DNA from: Cellulomonas sp. Leaf395
GTDB lineage: Bacteria > Actinomycetota > Actinomycetes > Actinomycetales > Cellulomonadaceae
Direction of reading: 5' to 3'
DNA: 64,000 nt
NCBI RefSeq assembly: GCF_001424125.1
Contig: NZ_LMQI01000003.1
Location: 648,850 to 712,849 of the forward strand
Shown in pieces: positions 1 to 8,472 of the stretch; the first letter of the stretch is position 1; each line of letters begins with the position of its first letter. The notes under the pieces are model-generated. The model did not search any database, had not been told where the DNA came from, and saw only the letters and a list, made by a program, of their open reading frames with translations. The translations under genes and the position numbers were made by a program.

Positions 1-2
1 CT

Positions 3-1283
3 GCCCGGCTGACCGTGCGCGGCGCCGTCGTGCTCGGGATCGGCGCGATGGTCGGTGCGGGGATCTTCGCGCTGCTCGGACAGGCCGGCGCGGTCGCCGG
101 CTCCGCGGTGTGGATCTCGTTCCTGCTGGCCGGGGCGATGTCCGCGACGCTCGGGTACACGCTCGTGAAGTTCGCGATGCGCTGGCCGTCGTCCGGTGGG
201 CTGATCGTGTACCTGGAGCACGGCTTCGCCAGCCGCCGGCTCGTCGGTGTGGCCGCGTGGCTCGGGTACCTGACGGCGATCGTGGTGGTGGGCGCGATGG
301 TCGCCGCCTCGTTCGGGGACTACGCCGCCGTGCTGCTCGCCGACGCACCTCCGGGGGGCTGGTTGTCGAAGCTGTGCGCCGCGGCGCTGGTCGTGCTCGG
401 GACCTGGGTCACTGTCGCCGGGCCGCGTCTCATCGACCGGGTGCAGACGGCGATCGTGGGCCTCCTTCTCGTCGTGTTCGCGGTGTTCGTCGTCGGCACG
501 CTGCCGCACGTGGATGCCGCGCTCCTCGCGCCGAGCACCTACCCGGGCGTGGACGACATCGTGGCCAGCATCGCCCTGACGTTCTTCGCGTTCCTCGGCT
601 TCGCGGTGATCTCGTTCTCGGGCGGCGACCTGGCCGAGCCCCGCCGCGAGCTCCCGGTCGCGATGTACGCCTCGCTCGCGATCACCACCGCCCTGTACGT
701 GGCCGTCGCGATCGCCGTCTTCGGCACCCTGCCCGTCGACGAGGTGGTGGCCGCAGGCCCGACGGCCCTGGCCGTCGCGGCGGAACCGGCGCTCGGACAG
801 GCCGGGTTCGTGATGATGGCCTGCGCGGCGCTGCTGGCGACGGCCTCCACGGTGACCGCGATGCTGTACGGCTCCGTCGGGCTGTGCGCGGCACTGGCGA
901 GCTCCGGGACCTTCCCACGGGCGTTCGGCCCGGGCACACGGCTGGGTCGGCACGGCGGGCTGCTCATCACCGCGGCGCTGACGGTCGCGCTCGTCACCGT
1001 GCTCAGCGTCGGGGCGCTCGCCTCCGTCGGCAGCGCCGTCTCGCTCGCGGTCTTCCTGCTCGTCGCCGTGGCGGCGTTCCGGCTGAGGTCCGAGCTCAAC
1101 GCGTCTCCGGTGCTGACCGCGGTCGCGGTCGCGGTCTCCGGCTTCGTGCTGGTGTGGTTCGTCGTGGACCTGTACACGTCGGACCGGCGCTCGTTCTGGG
1201 CCATGATCGTCCTGATCGGGCTCGCCGTCGTCGTCGACGAGGCGTGGACGCGGCGACGCCGGGCGGCCGACTCCCGTCGGTGA
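3..1283 (+). CDS. APC-family amino-acid permease, 5' end outside window
   Basis: This is an integral membrane transporter of the amino acid-polyamine-organocation superfamily. The first visible stretch (ARLTVRGAVVLGIGAMVGAG) is the conserved first transmembrane segment with the GxGxMxGxGIF unwound substrate motif. The frame is open to the window edge, and family members normally carry about ten residues before this point, so the true start lies upstream; the GTG at 15 is probably not the start. About 425 codons with roughly 12 hydrophobic segments follow, ending in a basic tail (RRRRAADSRR). The substrate cannot be told from sequence. It ends 51 bases before the next start. Confidence 0.85.
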   Translation, partial: ARLTVRGAVVLGIGAMVGAGIFALLGQAGAVAGSAVWISFLLAGAMSATLGYTLVKFAMRWPSSGGLIVYLEHGFASRRLVGVAAWLGYLTAIVVVGAMVAASFGDYAAVLLADAPPGGWLSKLCAAALVVLGTWVTVAGPRLIDRVQTAIVGLLLVVFAVFVVGTLPHVDAALLAPSTYPGVDDIVASIALTFFAFLGFAVISFSGGDLAEPRRELPVAMYASLAITTALYVAVAIAVFGTLPVDEVVAAGPTALAVAAEPALGQAGFVMMACAALLATASTVTAMLYGSVGLCAALASSGTFPRAFGPGTRLGRHGGLLITAALTVALVTVLSVGALASVGSAVSLAVFLLVAVAAFRLRSELNASPVLTAVAVAVSGFVLVWFVVDLYTSDRRSFWAMIVLIGLAVVVDEAWTRRRRAADSRR

Positions 1284-1334
1284 TCGCACGGGGGAGCAGC
1301 GCCTACCGCGGTGACACCCCGGTACCGTGCACGG

Positions 1335-1859
1335 ATGCGGTGGGAGTCGCTCTTCGCGGACATGGAGGCCCAGCTCGCGGCCGGTCGGCTCGCTGACGTC
1401 CGGGCGGACGTGGCCGAGCTCGCGCGCGCCGAGCGGGCGTCGATCACCCTCGCCGCTCGAGCCCGGGCGTCGGTCGGTCGCTCGGTCCGGGTGCTGGTGG
1501 GGGGTGTCGACGTCGTCGAAGGTGAGCTGATCGACGCCGCGCCGGAGTGGATCCTGCTGGCCACGTCACCCGTCCGGCGTGCACTCGTCCCGGTCGCTGC
1601 GGCAGCGGCGGTCGACGGGCTCGCGCCGCACGCTGCGCCGGCGGCCGGCGCGGTGGAGTCGCGGCTGGGGCTCGGTCACGCTCTGCGCGCGCTCGCACGG
1701 GACCGGGTCGTGGTTCGGGTGCAGGCTGGCAGCGCCGACCTGACCGGTCGCATCGAGCGGGTCGGGGCGGACCATCTGGACCTCGCCGACGTCGACGGAC
1801 CGCGCCGTGGCGTGTGGGCAGTCGCGTTCAGGACGCTGCAGGTCGTCCAGACAGGCTGA
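1335..1859 (+). CDS. conserved hypothetical protein, 174 aa
   Basis: I do not recognise a characterised family. The N-terminus (MRWESLFADMEAQLAAG) resembles actinobacterial proteins often loosely labelled 'Fis family regulator', but I see no helix-turn-helix. The second half has short beta-like stretches (VRVLVGGVDVVEGELIDAAP; VVVRVQAGSADLTGRIERVG), suggesting small SH3- or Sm-like folds. I chose ATG 1335 over GTG 1311 because a -10-like box TACCGT (1323-1328) sits exactly 6 bases upstream, the leaderless arrangement seen repeatedly in this window. It ends 7 bases from the convergent HTH gene. Confidence 0.6.
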   Translation: MRWESLFADMEAQLAAGRLADVRADVAELARAERASITLAARARASVGRSVRVLVGGVDVVEGELIDAAPEWILLATSPVRRALVPVAAAAAVDGLAPHAAPAAGAVESRLGLGHALRALARDRVVVRVQAGSADLTGRIERVGADHLDLADVDGPRRGVWAVAFRTLQVVQTG

Positions 1860-1866
1860 GAGCCGG

Positions 1867-2100
1867 TCAGTCCCCGGGGCCGTCGTCGATCGTGCTGCCG
1901 TCGCTCGAGATCCGGGCGCGCGTCTGCTCGTACATCCGCTGGATGTACTTCTCCAGCTCGGTGGACTCGACGCGCCACTGCAGCCGGCCGCCGATCTGGA
2001 TGGCGGGCAGCTCGCCGGAGCGCACGAGAGCGTAGGCCTGCGGCGCCGAGATGTTCAGCACCTCGGTGACGTCCGCGAGGGTCAGGAACCGCGAAGACAT
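1867..2100 (-). CDS. excisionase/MerR-type helix-turn-helix protein
   Basis: A 77-residue DNA-binding protein consisting almost entirely of one winged HTH_17 domain: FLTLADVTEVLNISAPQAYA, then LVRSGELPAIQIGG and RLQWRVES, followed by an acidic tail. This is the excisionase-like fold of small actinobacterial regulators such as BldC; despite the family name, no phage or integrase lies nearby, so it is probably a housekeeping regulator. Start ATG at 2100 is 6 bases after CACACT (plus-strand 2107-2112), a probable leaderless start. It is divergent from the SAF-domain gene, 118 bases away. Target genes are unknown. Confidence 0.75.
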   Translation of the reverse strand: MSSRFLTLADVTEVLNISAPQAYALVRSGELPAIQIGGRLQWRVESTELEKYIQRMYEQTRARISSDGSTIDDGPGD

Positions 2101-2218
2101 GACCGCAGTGTGGCACGCGGTGGCGCCCGGACCCGGTTGTCCACAATGCTCCGTTCGCGTCGGTCCGCAGACGGCAGGATGGCCGTCGGCAGCGATGCAC
2201 CATGAACCAGGGGAGCCG

Positions 2219-2881
2219 ATGGACACGAGCGTGATGGACCTGCCCGCACCGGTGGCGGCGCGGCTGCGGCGCCCCGGCTGGCGTGACCCCCGGCTCCTGG
2301 CGGGCGTCGCGATGGTCGCCGCGTCCGTGCTGCTCGGCTCGTGGGCGGTGCGCACGGCGCAGGCCACTGTCCCCGTGTACATGACGCGTGCTGCGCTGGT
2401 GCCGGGAGACCGGGTCGCGGCCGACGAGCTCGCGGTCGTCGACGTCCGGCTGGGTACGGTCAACCTCGACCACTACCTGCGCGCCGACCGACCGGTGGCG
2501 ACGGACGGTGTGGTCGTCCGTGCTGTCGGTCGCGGCGAGCTGGTGCCCGCGTCGGCGGTGGGTTCGGCCGCCGACCTCGACCTGCGACCCGTCTCCGTGA
2601 CACTGACGCGTGCACCCTCCAGCGACGTGGTGCCCGGCGCACTCGTGGACCTGTGGTTCACCCCGCCCGCGCCGAAGGAGGGTGCCGAGCCGGCGGACCC
2701 GCGCGAGCTGGCGGGAAGTCTGACGATCGCCGAGGTGAGCACGCCGTCGAGCGCCTTCGGTGCGTCAGGCGGGAGAGCTGTCCAGGTACTGGTTCCCAGC
2801 TCGCTGCTCCCCGTGGTCCTCACGGCGCTCGCCGCGGAGGGGACGGTCGACGTCGTCCCGGTCCTGGGCACGGGAGGCTGA
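2219..2881 (+). CDS. SAF-domain membrane protein (CpaB/FlgA-like)
   Basis: A 220-residue protein with a cytoplasmic N-terminus, one membrane segment at about residues 25-45 (LLAGVAMVAASVLLGSWAVR) and an extracytoplasmic SAF domain (about 50-115) resembling CpaB/RcpC, the periplasmic component of Flp/Tad pilus systems. The start ATG 2219 is preceded by GGGGAG. The gene is followed by a TadZ/CpaE-like ATPase gene one base after its stop. No pilin, CpaF ATPase, TadB/C or secretin gene is present in the window, so this two-gene unit may act outside a complete pilus; its actual role is unknown. Confidence 0.7.
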   Translation: MDTSVMDLPAPVAARLRRPGWRDPRLLAGVAMVAASVLLGSWAVRTAQATVPVYMTRAALVPGDRVAADELAVVDVRLGTVNLDHYLRADRPVATDGVVVRAVGRGELVPASAVGSAADLDLRPVSVTLTRAPSSDVVPGALVDLWFTPPAPKEGAEPADPRELAGSLTIAEVSTPSSAFGASGGRAVQVLVPSSLLPVVLTALAAEGTVDVVPVLGTGG

Positions 2882-2882
2882 C

Positions 2883-4151
2883 GTGGCCGTCGGGGTGCTC
2901 TGTGCCGTCCAGGGGTCGGCGGAGGCGATCATCGTCCAGGCCGTCGAGCGGACGGGCGGTCGGCTCAGCGTGACGAGGCGCTGCGCCGACCTCACGGAGC
3001 TGCTCGCGGCCGCCGAGGCCGGGCTCGGGCGGCTCGCCGTCGTGTCGGGTGACCTCGACCTGCTCGACCGTGAGGCGATCGAGCTGCTGCACCGGGCCGG
3101 GGTCCGGGTGGTGGGCATCGCCGACGCCACGCGCCCGTGGCTCGGTGAGCGGCTGGCGGCGCTCGGTACCGACCTGGTGGCGGTCGCTCCGCACGACGAG
3201 GCATCCGCAGGGGACGTGGTCCGGGAGGCGCTCGCCATTCTCGGCGGCGCGCCTGACGAGGCGACGGCGCCGGGGCGGCCCGACGAGCACGTCGTCCGCC
3301 GCCCTGCGCGCGGGCTCGTCGTGGCCGTCTGGGGTCCGACGGGCGCTCCGGGCCGTACGACGGTGGCGGTGAACGTGGCCGCGGAGCTCGCCGCTGCCGG
3401 GCGCAGGACGCTGCTCGTGGACGCCGACACCTACGGCGGGAGCGTCGCGCAGGTGGTCGGCATGCTGGACGAGGCACCAGGGCTCGCGGCAGCGGCCCGC
3501 GCCGCAGGGCAGGGCACTCTCGACCTGATGACGCTGGCCCGGCTCACCCCGACGATCGCGCCGGATCTGCGGGTCCTGTCAGGCATCTCGCGGGCCGACC
3601 GGTGGCCGGAGCTCCCGTCGTCGTCGCTCGATGCGGTGTGGACCGTCGCGCGGGGTCTCGCCGAGTGGACGGTGATCGACTGCGGCTTCTGCCTGGAGCA
3701 GGACGAGGCGCTCAGCTACGACACGAGGGCGCCCCGCAGGAACGCCGCCACGCTGAGCGCCCTCGAGGCGGCCGACGTCGTGCTCGTGGTCGGTGCGGGG
3801 GACCCGGTCGGCATCCAGCGCCTGGTCCGCGGTCTGGGCGAGCTCACCGACCTCGGGCTGGGCAGCACCCGGTTCGTGCTGGTCAACCGGGTCCGTGCGT
3901 CCGTGGCTGGCCCGCACCCCGGGGATGCGGTCGGTCAGGCGCTGGCGCGCTACGCGGGGGTCACCGACGCGCACCTGGTGCCCGACGACCGTCCGGCCCT
4001 GGACACGGCCCTGCTCGAGGCACAGACGTTGCGGGAGGCGGCGCCGGGGTCGCCCGTGCGACGCGCCTTGGCAGGGATGGCGTCGCGGATCGATGCGCTG
4101 CTGGTGGCCGCCCCCGTCGAGGAGCCCGTCGGGGAGACCGTGAGCGCCTGA
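2883..4151 (+). CDS. TadZ/CpaE-like ParA/MinD-family ATPase
   Basis: A 422-residue protein. Residues 1-125 form a receiver-like alpha/beta domain as in CpaE/TadZ; residues about 140-400 are a MinD/ParA fold. The P-loop reads GPTGAPGRTTVAVNVA at about residue 155, with Arg where the family normally has the catalytic Lys of GKT, and LLVDADTYGGSVAQ follows as the A' region. TadZ proteins often carry atypical P-loops, so loss of Lys suggests weak or absent hydrolysis and a localisation role. GTG 2883 is one base after the SAF gene stop, so the two are probably co-translated. Confidence 0.75.
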   Translation: MAVGVLCAVQGSAEAIIVQAVERTGGRLSVTRRCADLTELLAAAEAGLGRLAVVSGDLDLLDREAIELLHRAGVRVVGIADATRPWLGERLAALGTDLVAVAPHDEASAGDVVREALAILGGAPDEATAPGRPDEHVVRRPARGLVVAVWGPTGAPGRTTVAVNVAAELAAAGRRTLLVDADTYGGSVAQVVGMLDEAPGLAAAARAAGQGTLDLMTLARLTPTIAPDLRVLSGISRADRWPELPSSSLDAVWTVARGLAEWTVIDCGFCLEQDEALSYDTRAPRRNAATLSALEAADVVLVVGAGDPVGIQRLVRGLGELTDLGLGSTRFVLVNRVRASVAGPHPGDAVGQALARYAGVTDAHLVPDDRPALDTALLEAQTLREAAPGSPVRRALAGMASRIDALLVAAPVEEPVGETVSA

Positions 4152-4189
4152 GCCCCGGCGGTGGCGCGCGGACGAGGCACACTGGCCCC

Positions 4190-4645
4190 GTGCGCATCTA
4201 CCTACCTGCCTCCCTCGACGAGCTCGATCCCGAGTCCGGACCGCTGACGGCGCGTCGCGCCCACGCCGTGACGCCGGCCCTGCGGGAGATGTTCTCCGAC
4301 GAGGACGACGAGGGCCTGGAGTACGCCGCGCAGCTGGCAGCCGCTGACGACTCGCTCGCGCTCCTGGGCGAGCGACCGGACGCACCGCAGCTGCGGTGCG
4401 TCGTGTCGGTGGATGTCGCCGACGCAGCGGTCGTCATGGTGCTCGACGCCGACGACGTGCCCAGCGCGGTGGAGCTGACACGGGCCGTGCCGCAGGCTGA
4501 CGTCATCTGCGCGCACGTCGACGAGCCTGCGGCAGCGACCGACGTCGCTCTGGCCGCCGGAGGGGACGAGGACGCGGCGGGACGCCTCGACGAGCGAGAC
4601 CTGCTCTGGTACGACGCCTCGGAGCTCGGGGACGTTCCGCGCTGA
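4190..4645 (+). CDS. DUF6912-like conserved actinobacterial protein
   Basis: A 151-residue acidic protein beginning MRIYLPASLDELDPE. The N-terminus and the compact alpha/beta pattern match the actinobacterial family I know as DUF6912; the assignment is from memory and function is unknown. There is no signal peptide or membrane segment, so it should be cytoplasmic. GTG 4190 is chosen because CACACT (4178-4183) lies exactly 6 bases upstream, the same box and spacing as the HTH gene at 2100. It follows the ATPase gene by 38 bases but likely has this promoter of its own. Confidence 0.6.
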   Translation: MRIYLPASLDELDPESGPLTARRAHAVTPALREMFSDEDDEGLEYAAQLAAADDSLALLGERPDAPQLRCVVSVDVADAAVVMVLDADDVPSAVELTRAVPQADVICAHVDEPAAATDVALAAGGDEDAAGRLDERDLLWYDASELGDVPR

Positions 4646-4703
4646 GGCGGCCGGTCGCTGTCGCTGAGGGGGGAGTGTGCTTCGTCACGTGACGGGGTGC
4701 CAG

Positions 4704-4733
4704 TTGGACCCGGCCTTGGCGCTCGGGTAGTGT
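4704..4733 (+). promoter_or_regulatory. candidate promoter for tRNA-Gln
   Basis: TTGGAC (4704-4709) and TAGTGT (4728-4733) are separated by 18 bases, a good fit to an actinobacterial housekeeping promoter. The predicted transcript starts about 70 bases before tRNA-Gln. A similar TAGAGTGTTCAC string (from 4933) precedes tRNA-Glu, so the second tRNA may also have its own promoter. Confidence 0.5.
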
Positions 4734-4811
4734 TCACCGCCGGTACGACGTCCGGATGCGCGTTGGTCCGCCCCGCCAGGCGACCTTCGAGCTCCGGGCG
4801 TCATACCCCCA

Positions 4812-4883
4812 TGGGGTATGGTGTAATTGGCAGCACGACTGATTCTGGTTCAGTTAGTCTAGGTTCGAGTCCTGGTACCCCAG
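4812..4883 (+). tRNA. tRNA-Gln (CTG)
   Basis: A 72-base cloverleaf: acceptor TGGGGTA pairs with TACCCCA, discriminator G; anticodon stem ACTGA/TCAGT encloses loop TTCTGGT, giving anticodon CTG. The T arm contains GGTTCGAGTCC. CCA is not encoded. It decodes CAG, the preferred Gln codon in this GC-rich genome. Confidence 0.95.
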
Positions 4884-4979
4884 CGTTCCACCAGCGCGAG
4901 CACCGCTGGCCTGATCTCCTCGGAGCATCGGGTAGAGTGTTCACTCGCAAGCGAGGCCCGCGGGCCGAGCAGCGTATAG

Positions 4980-5052
4980 GCCCCCGTTGTGTAGCGGCCT
5001 AGCACGCCGCCCTCTCACGGCGGTAGCGCCGGTTCGAATCCGGTCGGGGGTA
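4980..5052 (+). tRNA. tRNA-Glu (CTC)
   Basis: A 73-base cloverleaf: acceptor GCCCCCG pairs with CGGGGGT (first pair G-U), discriminator A; anticodon stem CCGCC/GGCGG encloses CTCTCAC, giving anticodon CTC. The T arm carries GGTTCGAATCC. CCA is not encoded. It lies 96 bases after tRNA-Gln and is followed closely by a strong terminator. Confidence 0.95.
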
Positions 5053-5060
5053 CGTCGAGA

Positions 5061-5090
5061 AGGCCCGGTCACCACGGTGACCGGGCCTTT
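5061..5090 (+). terminator. intrinsic terminator after the tRNA pair
   Basis: GGCCCGGTCAC (5062-5072) pairs perfectly with GTGACCGGGCC (5077-5087) around loop CACG, followed by TTT. The stem starts 10 bases after tRNA-Glu. Confidence 0.8.
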
Positions 5091-5097
5091 CGCGTTA

Positions 5098-5133
5098 CCA
5101 CACATGCTCCCGGCGTGCTCGGAGCATGTGTGG
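5098..5133. repeat. perfect 13-bp inverted repeat
   Basis: CCACACATGCTCC (5098-5110) and GGAGCATGTGTGG (5121-5133) are exact reverse complements separated by 10 bases. There is no T-tract on either side. It lies between the tRNA terminator and the 3' end of a minus-strand membrane-protein gene, so it could be a terminator-like structure for that convergent transcript or a protein-binding palindrome. Confidence 0.6.
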
Positions 5134-5169
5134 GTCTCGGCGCGGGCGGTGTGATGACGTCCGCAGGCC

Positions 5170-5400
5170 TCAGTGCTGGCCGGGCGGGCCGTGCGACGAC
5201 GTCGGCAGGAGTGCGACGACGCCCCAGCCGATCAGAGCCGCGATCGCGCCGACGAGGATGCCGGTGACCACGGCATCGCCGGCGTCACCGCCGCCCAGGA
5301 GTGCGAGAACGACGCCCAGGACCAGCCCCGCACCGCCTGCGACGAGCGCGACGCGTCGGCGCAGACGCCGTCGCGACGCGGCGGCGCCACGCACGGCCAC
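5170..5400 (-). CDS. small two-helix membrane protein
   Basis: A 76-residue protein: a basic N-terminus (ASRRRLRRRVA), then two hydrophobic helices (about 18-37 and 43-64) and a short polar tail with histidines. The strong positive charge before helix 1 suggests an N-in, C-in topology. GTG at 5400 begins one base after the stop of the IclR-type regulator, so translation is probably coupled. I do not recognise the family; function unknown. Confidence 0.6.
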   Translation of the reverse strand: MAVRGAAASRRRLRRRVALVAGGAGLVLGVVLALLGGGDAGDAVVTGILVGAIAALIGWGVVALLPTSSHGPPGQH

Positions 5401-5401
5401 G

Positions 5402-6121
5402 TCAGTCCGCCGTCCGTCGCAGGACCTCGGTCAGCCGGTTGGCCGCCGAGACGACCGCGGCAGCGTGCAGCCGGCCGGGCTGACGGGACAGACGCTCGAG
5501 CGGTCCGGAGACCGAGACGGCGGCGACGATGCGCCCCGACGGGCCGCGCACGGGTGCGGACACCGATGCGACGCCCACCTCGCGCTCGGAGACCGACTGC
5601 GCCCAGCCGCGGCGGCGGACGCCGGACAGGATGGTCGCGGTGAACTTGGCGCCCTGCAGTCCGCGGTGCAGGCGGTCCGGCTCCTCCCAGGCGAGCAGGA
5701 TCTGGGCGGCAGATCCGGCGTGCATGGTGAGGGTGGCGCCGACCGGGATCGAGTCGCGCAGGCCGATCGGGCGCTCGGCGGCCGCGACACAGATGCGCTG
5801 GTCACCCTGGCGGCGGTAGAGCTGGGCGCTCTCGCCCGTGTGGTCGCGCAGCGCGGCGAGCACGGGGCCGGCGGCGGCGAGCAGGCGGTCCTCGCCGGCC
5901 GCCGTGGCCAGCTCCGAGAGTCGCGGGCCGAGCACGAACCGACCCTGCATGTCGCGCGCCACGAGACGGTGGTGCTCGAGCGCAACGGCGAGCCGGTGGG
6001 CCGTGGGTCGAGCAAGATGGGTGGCGGTGACGAGCTGCGCGAGCGTGGCCGGGCCTGCCTCGAGGGCGCTGAGAACGGACGCGGCCTTGTCCAGCACGCC
6101 GACTCCGCTAGAGTTGTCCAT
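5402..6121 (-). CDS. IclR-family regulator of leuCD (NdgR/LtbR-like)
   Basis: A 239-residue transcription factor: N-terminal winged HTH (about 5-65, containing LAQLVTATHLARPTAHRLAV) and C-terminal IclR effector-binding domain. It is divergent from leuC, the arrangement of NdgR in Streptomyces and LtbR in Corynebacterium, which control leucine biosynthesis; that role is inferred from position and family. The start ATG 6121 lies 6 bases after CAATAT (plus-strand 6128-6133), so the mRNA is probably leaderless. A small membrane-protein gene follows in the same transcript. Confidence 0.8.
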   Translation of the reverse strand: MDNSSGVGVLDKAASVLSALEAGPATLAQLVTATHLARPTAHRLAVALEHHRLVARDMQGRFVLGPRLSELATAAGEDRLLAAAGPVLAALRDHTGESAQLYRRQGDQRICVAAAERPIGLRDSIPVGATLTMHAGSAAQILLAWEEPDRLHRGLQGAKFTATILSGVRRRGWAQSVSEREVGVASVSAPVRGPSGRIVAAVSVSGPLERLSRQPGRLHAAAVVSAANRLTEVLRRTAD

Positions 6122-6227
6122 AGGTCGATATTGGCGTCTCGCAGGCTGAGATGCAAGTACGACGGCACATGAGCCGGGAAAACCACACTCCTGGCCGACA
6201 GATCGAACGAGAGAACGGACCGAGAAG
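6122..6227. promoter_or_regulatory. divergent regulator/leuC control region
   Basis: This 106-base gap holds the minus-strand -10 box of the regulator (CAATAT on the minus strand, 6128-6133) and the leuC promoter. An imperfect palindrome TCTC-N7-GAGA (6137-6151) lies just downstream of TTGGCG (6131-6136) and is a candidate operator for the IclR-type protein, which would let one site control both directions. No leader peptide rich in Leu codons is visible, so attenuation is unlikely. Confidence 0.45.
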
Positions 6228-7682
6228 ATGGCCGGCACGTTGGCGGAGAAGGTCTGGGACGCGCACGTCGTGCGACGGGGCACCGACGGGGCACCCGACC
6301 TCCTGTACATCGACCTCCACCTCGTGCACGAGGTGACGAGCCCGCAGGCGTTCGAGGGCCTCCGTCTCGCGGGTCGCCCGGTGCGCCGCCCGGACCTCAC
6401 CCTGGCGACCGAGGACCACAACACCCCCACGCTGGACATCGACCGGCCGATCGCCGACGAGACCAGCCGCACGCAGATCCAGACCCTGCGCAACAACGCC
6501 GCCGAGTTCGGTGTGCGCATCCACTCGCTCGGCGACGCCGACCAGGGGATCGTCCACCAGGTGGGACCGCAGCTGGGTCTCACGCAGCCCGGCCTGACCG
6601 TCGTCTGCGGCGACTCGCACACGTCCACCCACGGAGCGTTCGGCGCCCTGGCGTTCGGCATCGGCACCAGCGAGGTCGAGCACGTGCTGGCCACGCAGAC
6701 GCTGCCCCTCGCGCCGTTCAAGACGATGGCGATCACGGTCGACGGCGAGCTGCCGCCGGGTGCGACGAGCAAGGACATCATCCTGGCGATCATCGCCAAG
6801 ATCGGCACCGGCGGCGGCCAGGGCTACGTGCTCGAGTACCGCGGCGAGGCCATCCGCGCGCTGTCGATGGAAGCTCGCATGACGGTCTGCAACATGTCGA
6901 TCGAGGCAGGCGCCCGCGCGGGCATGATCGCGCCCGACCAGACCACGTTCGACTACCTCAAGGGCCGCCCTCACGCGCCCGAGGGCGCCGACTGGGACGC
7001 CGCCGTGGCGTACTGGAGCACGCTGAAGACGGACGACGACGCCGAGTTCGACGTCGAGGTGATCCTCAAGGCGGAGGACCTCGAGCCGTTCGTCACGTGG
7101 GGCACCAACCCGGGCCAGGGTCTGCCGCTGTCCGGCTCCGTGCCGGTGCCGGAGGAGATCGCCGACGCCAACGAGCGCGTCGCCGCCGAGCGCGCCATCG
7201 AGTACATGGGCCTGACCCCGGGGCAGCCGCTGCGCGAGATCAAGGTCGACACGGTCTTCATCGGCTCATGCACCAACGGCCGGATCGAGGACCTGCGCTC
7301 GGTGGCCAAGGTCATCCGCGGCAAGCACAAGTCCGACGACGTGCGCGTGCTCGTCGTGCCTGCGTCGGCTCGCGTGCGGCTCCAGGCGGAGGCCGAGGGG
7401 CTCGACAAGATCTTCCTCGACTTCGGCGCTGAGTGGCGCAACGCCGGCTGCTCGATGTGTCTGGGCATGAACCCCGACCAGCTCGCGCCGGGGGAGCGCT
7501 CGGCCTCGACGTCGAACCGCAACTTCGAGGGCCGCCAGGGCAAGGGTGGCCGGACGCACCTGGTCTCGCCGCTCGTCGCCGCCGCGACCGCCATCCGCGG
7601 CACGCTGTCGTCCTACGCCGACCTCGACACGGGTGCTCCGACGCCCGACGGCAGCCCCCTCACGGACCTCCAGACGGTCTGA
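6228..7682 (+). CDS. leuC: 3-isopropylmalate dehydratase large subunit
   Basis: The 484-residue catalytic subunit isomerises 2-isopropylmalate to 3-isopropylmalate in leucine synthesis, working with LeuD in the cytoplasm. It is an aconitase-type [4Fe-4S] enzyme: cluster cysteines are visible in [13 protein letters not shown] and in [13 protein letters not shown], and the signature [20 protein letters not shown] is intact. Length is normal for the family (about 465-480). The start ATG follows a purine-rich AGAGAACGG stretch. leuD follows after 20 bases in the same operon, divergent from its likely regulator. Confidence 0.97.
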   Translation: MAGTLAEKVWDAHVVRRGTDGAPDLLYIDLHLVHEVTSPQAFEGLRLAGRPVRRPDLTLATEDHNTPTLDIDRPIADETSRTQIQTLRNNAAEFGVRIHSLGDADQGIVHQVGPQLGLTQPGLTVVCGDSHTSTHGAFGALAFGIGTSEVEHVLATQTLPLAPFKTMAITVDGELPPGATSKDIILAIIAKIGTGGGQGYVLEYRGEAIRALSMEARMTVCNMSIEAGARAGMIAPDQTTFDYLKGRPHAPEGADWDAAVAYWSTLKTDDDAEFDVEVILKAEDLEPFVTWGTNPGQGLPLSGSVPVPEEIADANERVAAERAIEYMGLTPGQPLREIKVDTVFIGSCTNGRIEDLRSVAKVIRGKHKSDDVRVLVVPASARVRLQAEAEGLDKIFLDFGAEWRNAGCSMCLGMNPDQLAPGERSASTSNRNFEGRQGKGGRTHLVSPLVAAATAIRGTLSSYADLDTGAPTPDGSPLTDLQTV

Positions 7683-7702
7683 TCAAGGAAGCGAGAAGAC
7701 TG

Positions 7703-8368
7703 ATGGAGAAGTTCAGCCAGCACACCGGCGTCGGGGTCCCGCTGCGCCGCAGCAACGTCGACACGGACCAGATCATCCCGGCCGTCTACCTCAAGCGCGT
7801 GACGCGCACCGGGTTCGAGGACGCGCTGTTCGCCGCCTGGCGCGGTGACCCGTCGTTCGTCCTCAACCAGGAGGCGTACGCGAGCGGCTCCGTGCTCGTC
7901 GCCGGGCCCGACTTCGGCACCGGCTCGTCGCGTGAGCACGCCGTGTGGGCGCTCAAGGACTACGGGTTCAAGGTCGTCATCTCGAACCGGTTCGCGGACA
8001 TCTTCCGCGGCAACTCCGGCAAGCAGGGTCTGCTCGCGGCGCAGGCGGCCCAGGAGGACATCGAGCTCATCTGGAAGATCCTCGAGACGCGCCCCGGCAC
8101 CGAGGTGACGGTGGACCTCGCGTCGAAGACGATCACCTGCGACGACGTCGTCGTGCCGTTCCAGGTGGACGACTACACGCGCTGGCGGCTCATGGAGGGC
8201 CTCGACGACATCGGGCTGACGCTCGAGCACGCCGACGAGATCTCCGCGTTCGAGGCGCGTCGTGAGCCGTGGCGCCCCGCCACCCTGCCGGCCAAGCACC
8301 TGCCGCCGGTCGAGATCGTGGCTGCACGGCCGGCCGGCGTGCCGGTCGAGATCGGCCGCCGGCCCTGA
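7703..8368 (+). CDS. leuD: 3-isopropylmalate dehydratase small subunit
   Basis: A 221-residue swivelling subunit of isopropylmalate isomerase. Typical family motifs are present: [18 protein letters not shown] near the N-terminus and [20 protein letters not shown] in the middle, which contacts substrate. ATG 7703 is preceded by AAGGAAGCGAG. A short C-terminal extension ([18 protein letters not shown]) is slightly longer than in enterobacteria. It forms a two-gene operon with leuC and is followed by a strong hairpin. Confidence 0.97.
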   Translation: MEKFSQHTGVGVPLRRSNVDTDQIIPAVYLKRVTRTGFEDALFAAWRGDPSFVLNQEAYASGSVLVAGPDFGTGSSREHAVWALKDYGFKVVISNRFADIFRGNSGKQGLLAAQAAQEDIELIWKILETRPGTEVTVDLASKTITCDDVVVPFQVDDYTRWRLMEGLDDIGLTLEHADEISAFEARREPWRPATLPAKHLPPVEIVAARPAGVPVEIGRRP

Positions 8369-8374
8369 CTCGGT

Positions 8375-8405
8375 CCGGCGGGTCGCCGACGAAGCGACCC
8401 GCCGG
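8375..8405 (+). terminator. hairpin after leuD
   Basis: CCGGCGGGTCGC (8375-8386) pairs perfectly with GCGACCCGCCGG (8394-8405) around a 7-base loop. There is no U-tract, which is common for actinobacterial terminators. A -10-like TAGCGT at 8420-8425 follows and may start the hup transcript. Confidence 0.6.
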
Positions 8406-8472
8406 GCGGGGACAGTGACTAGCGTGTGGGCTGGGCCACGGTGCAGTGCGCGCCGGCCGAGGGAGGATCACC

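Noticed and set aside
1867..2100. Phage excisionase
   Set aside because: Family name only; no integrase, att site or phage gene is nearby, and neighbours are conserved chromosomal genes.
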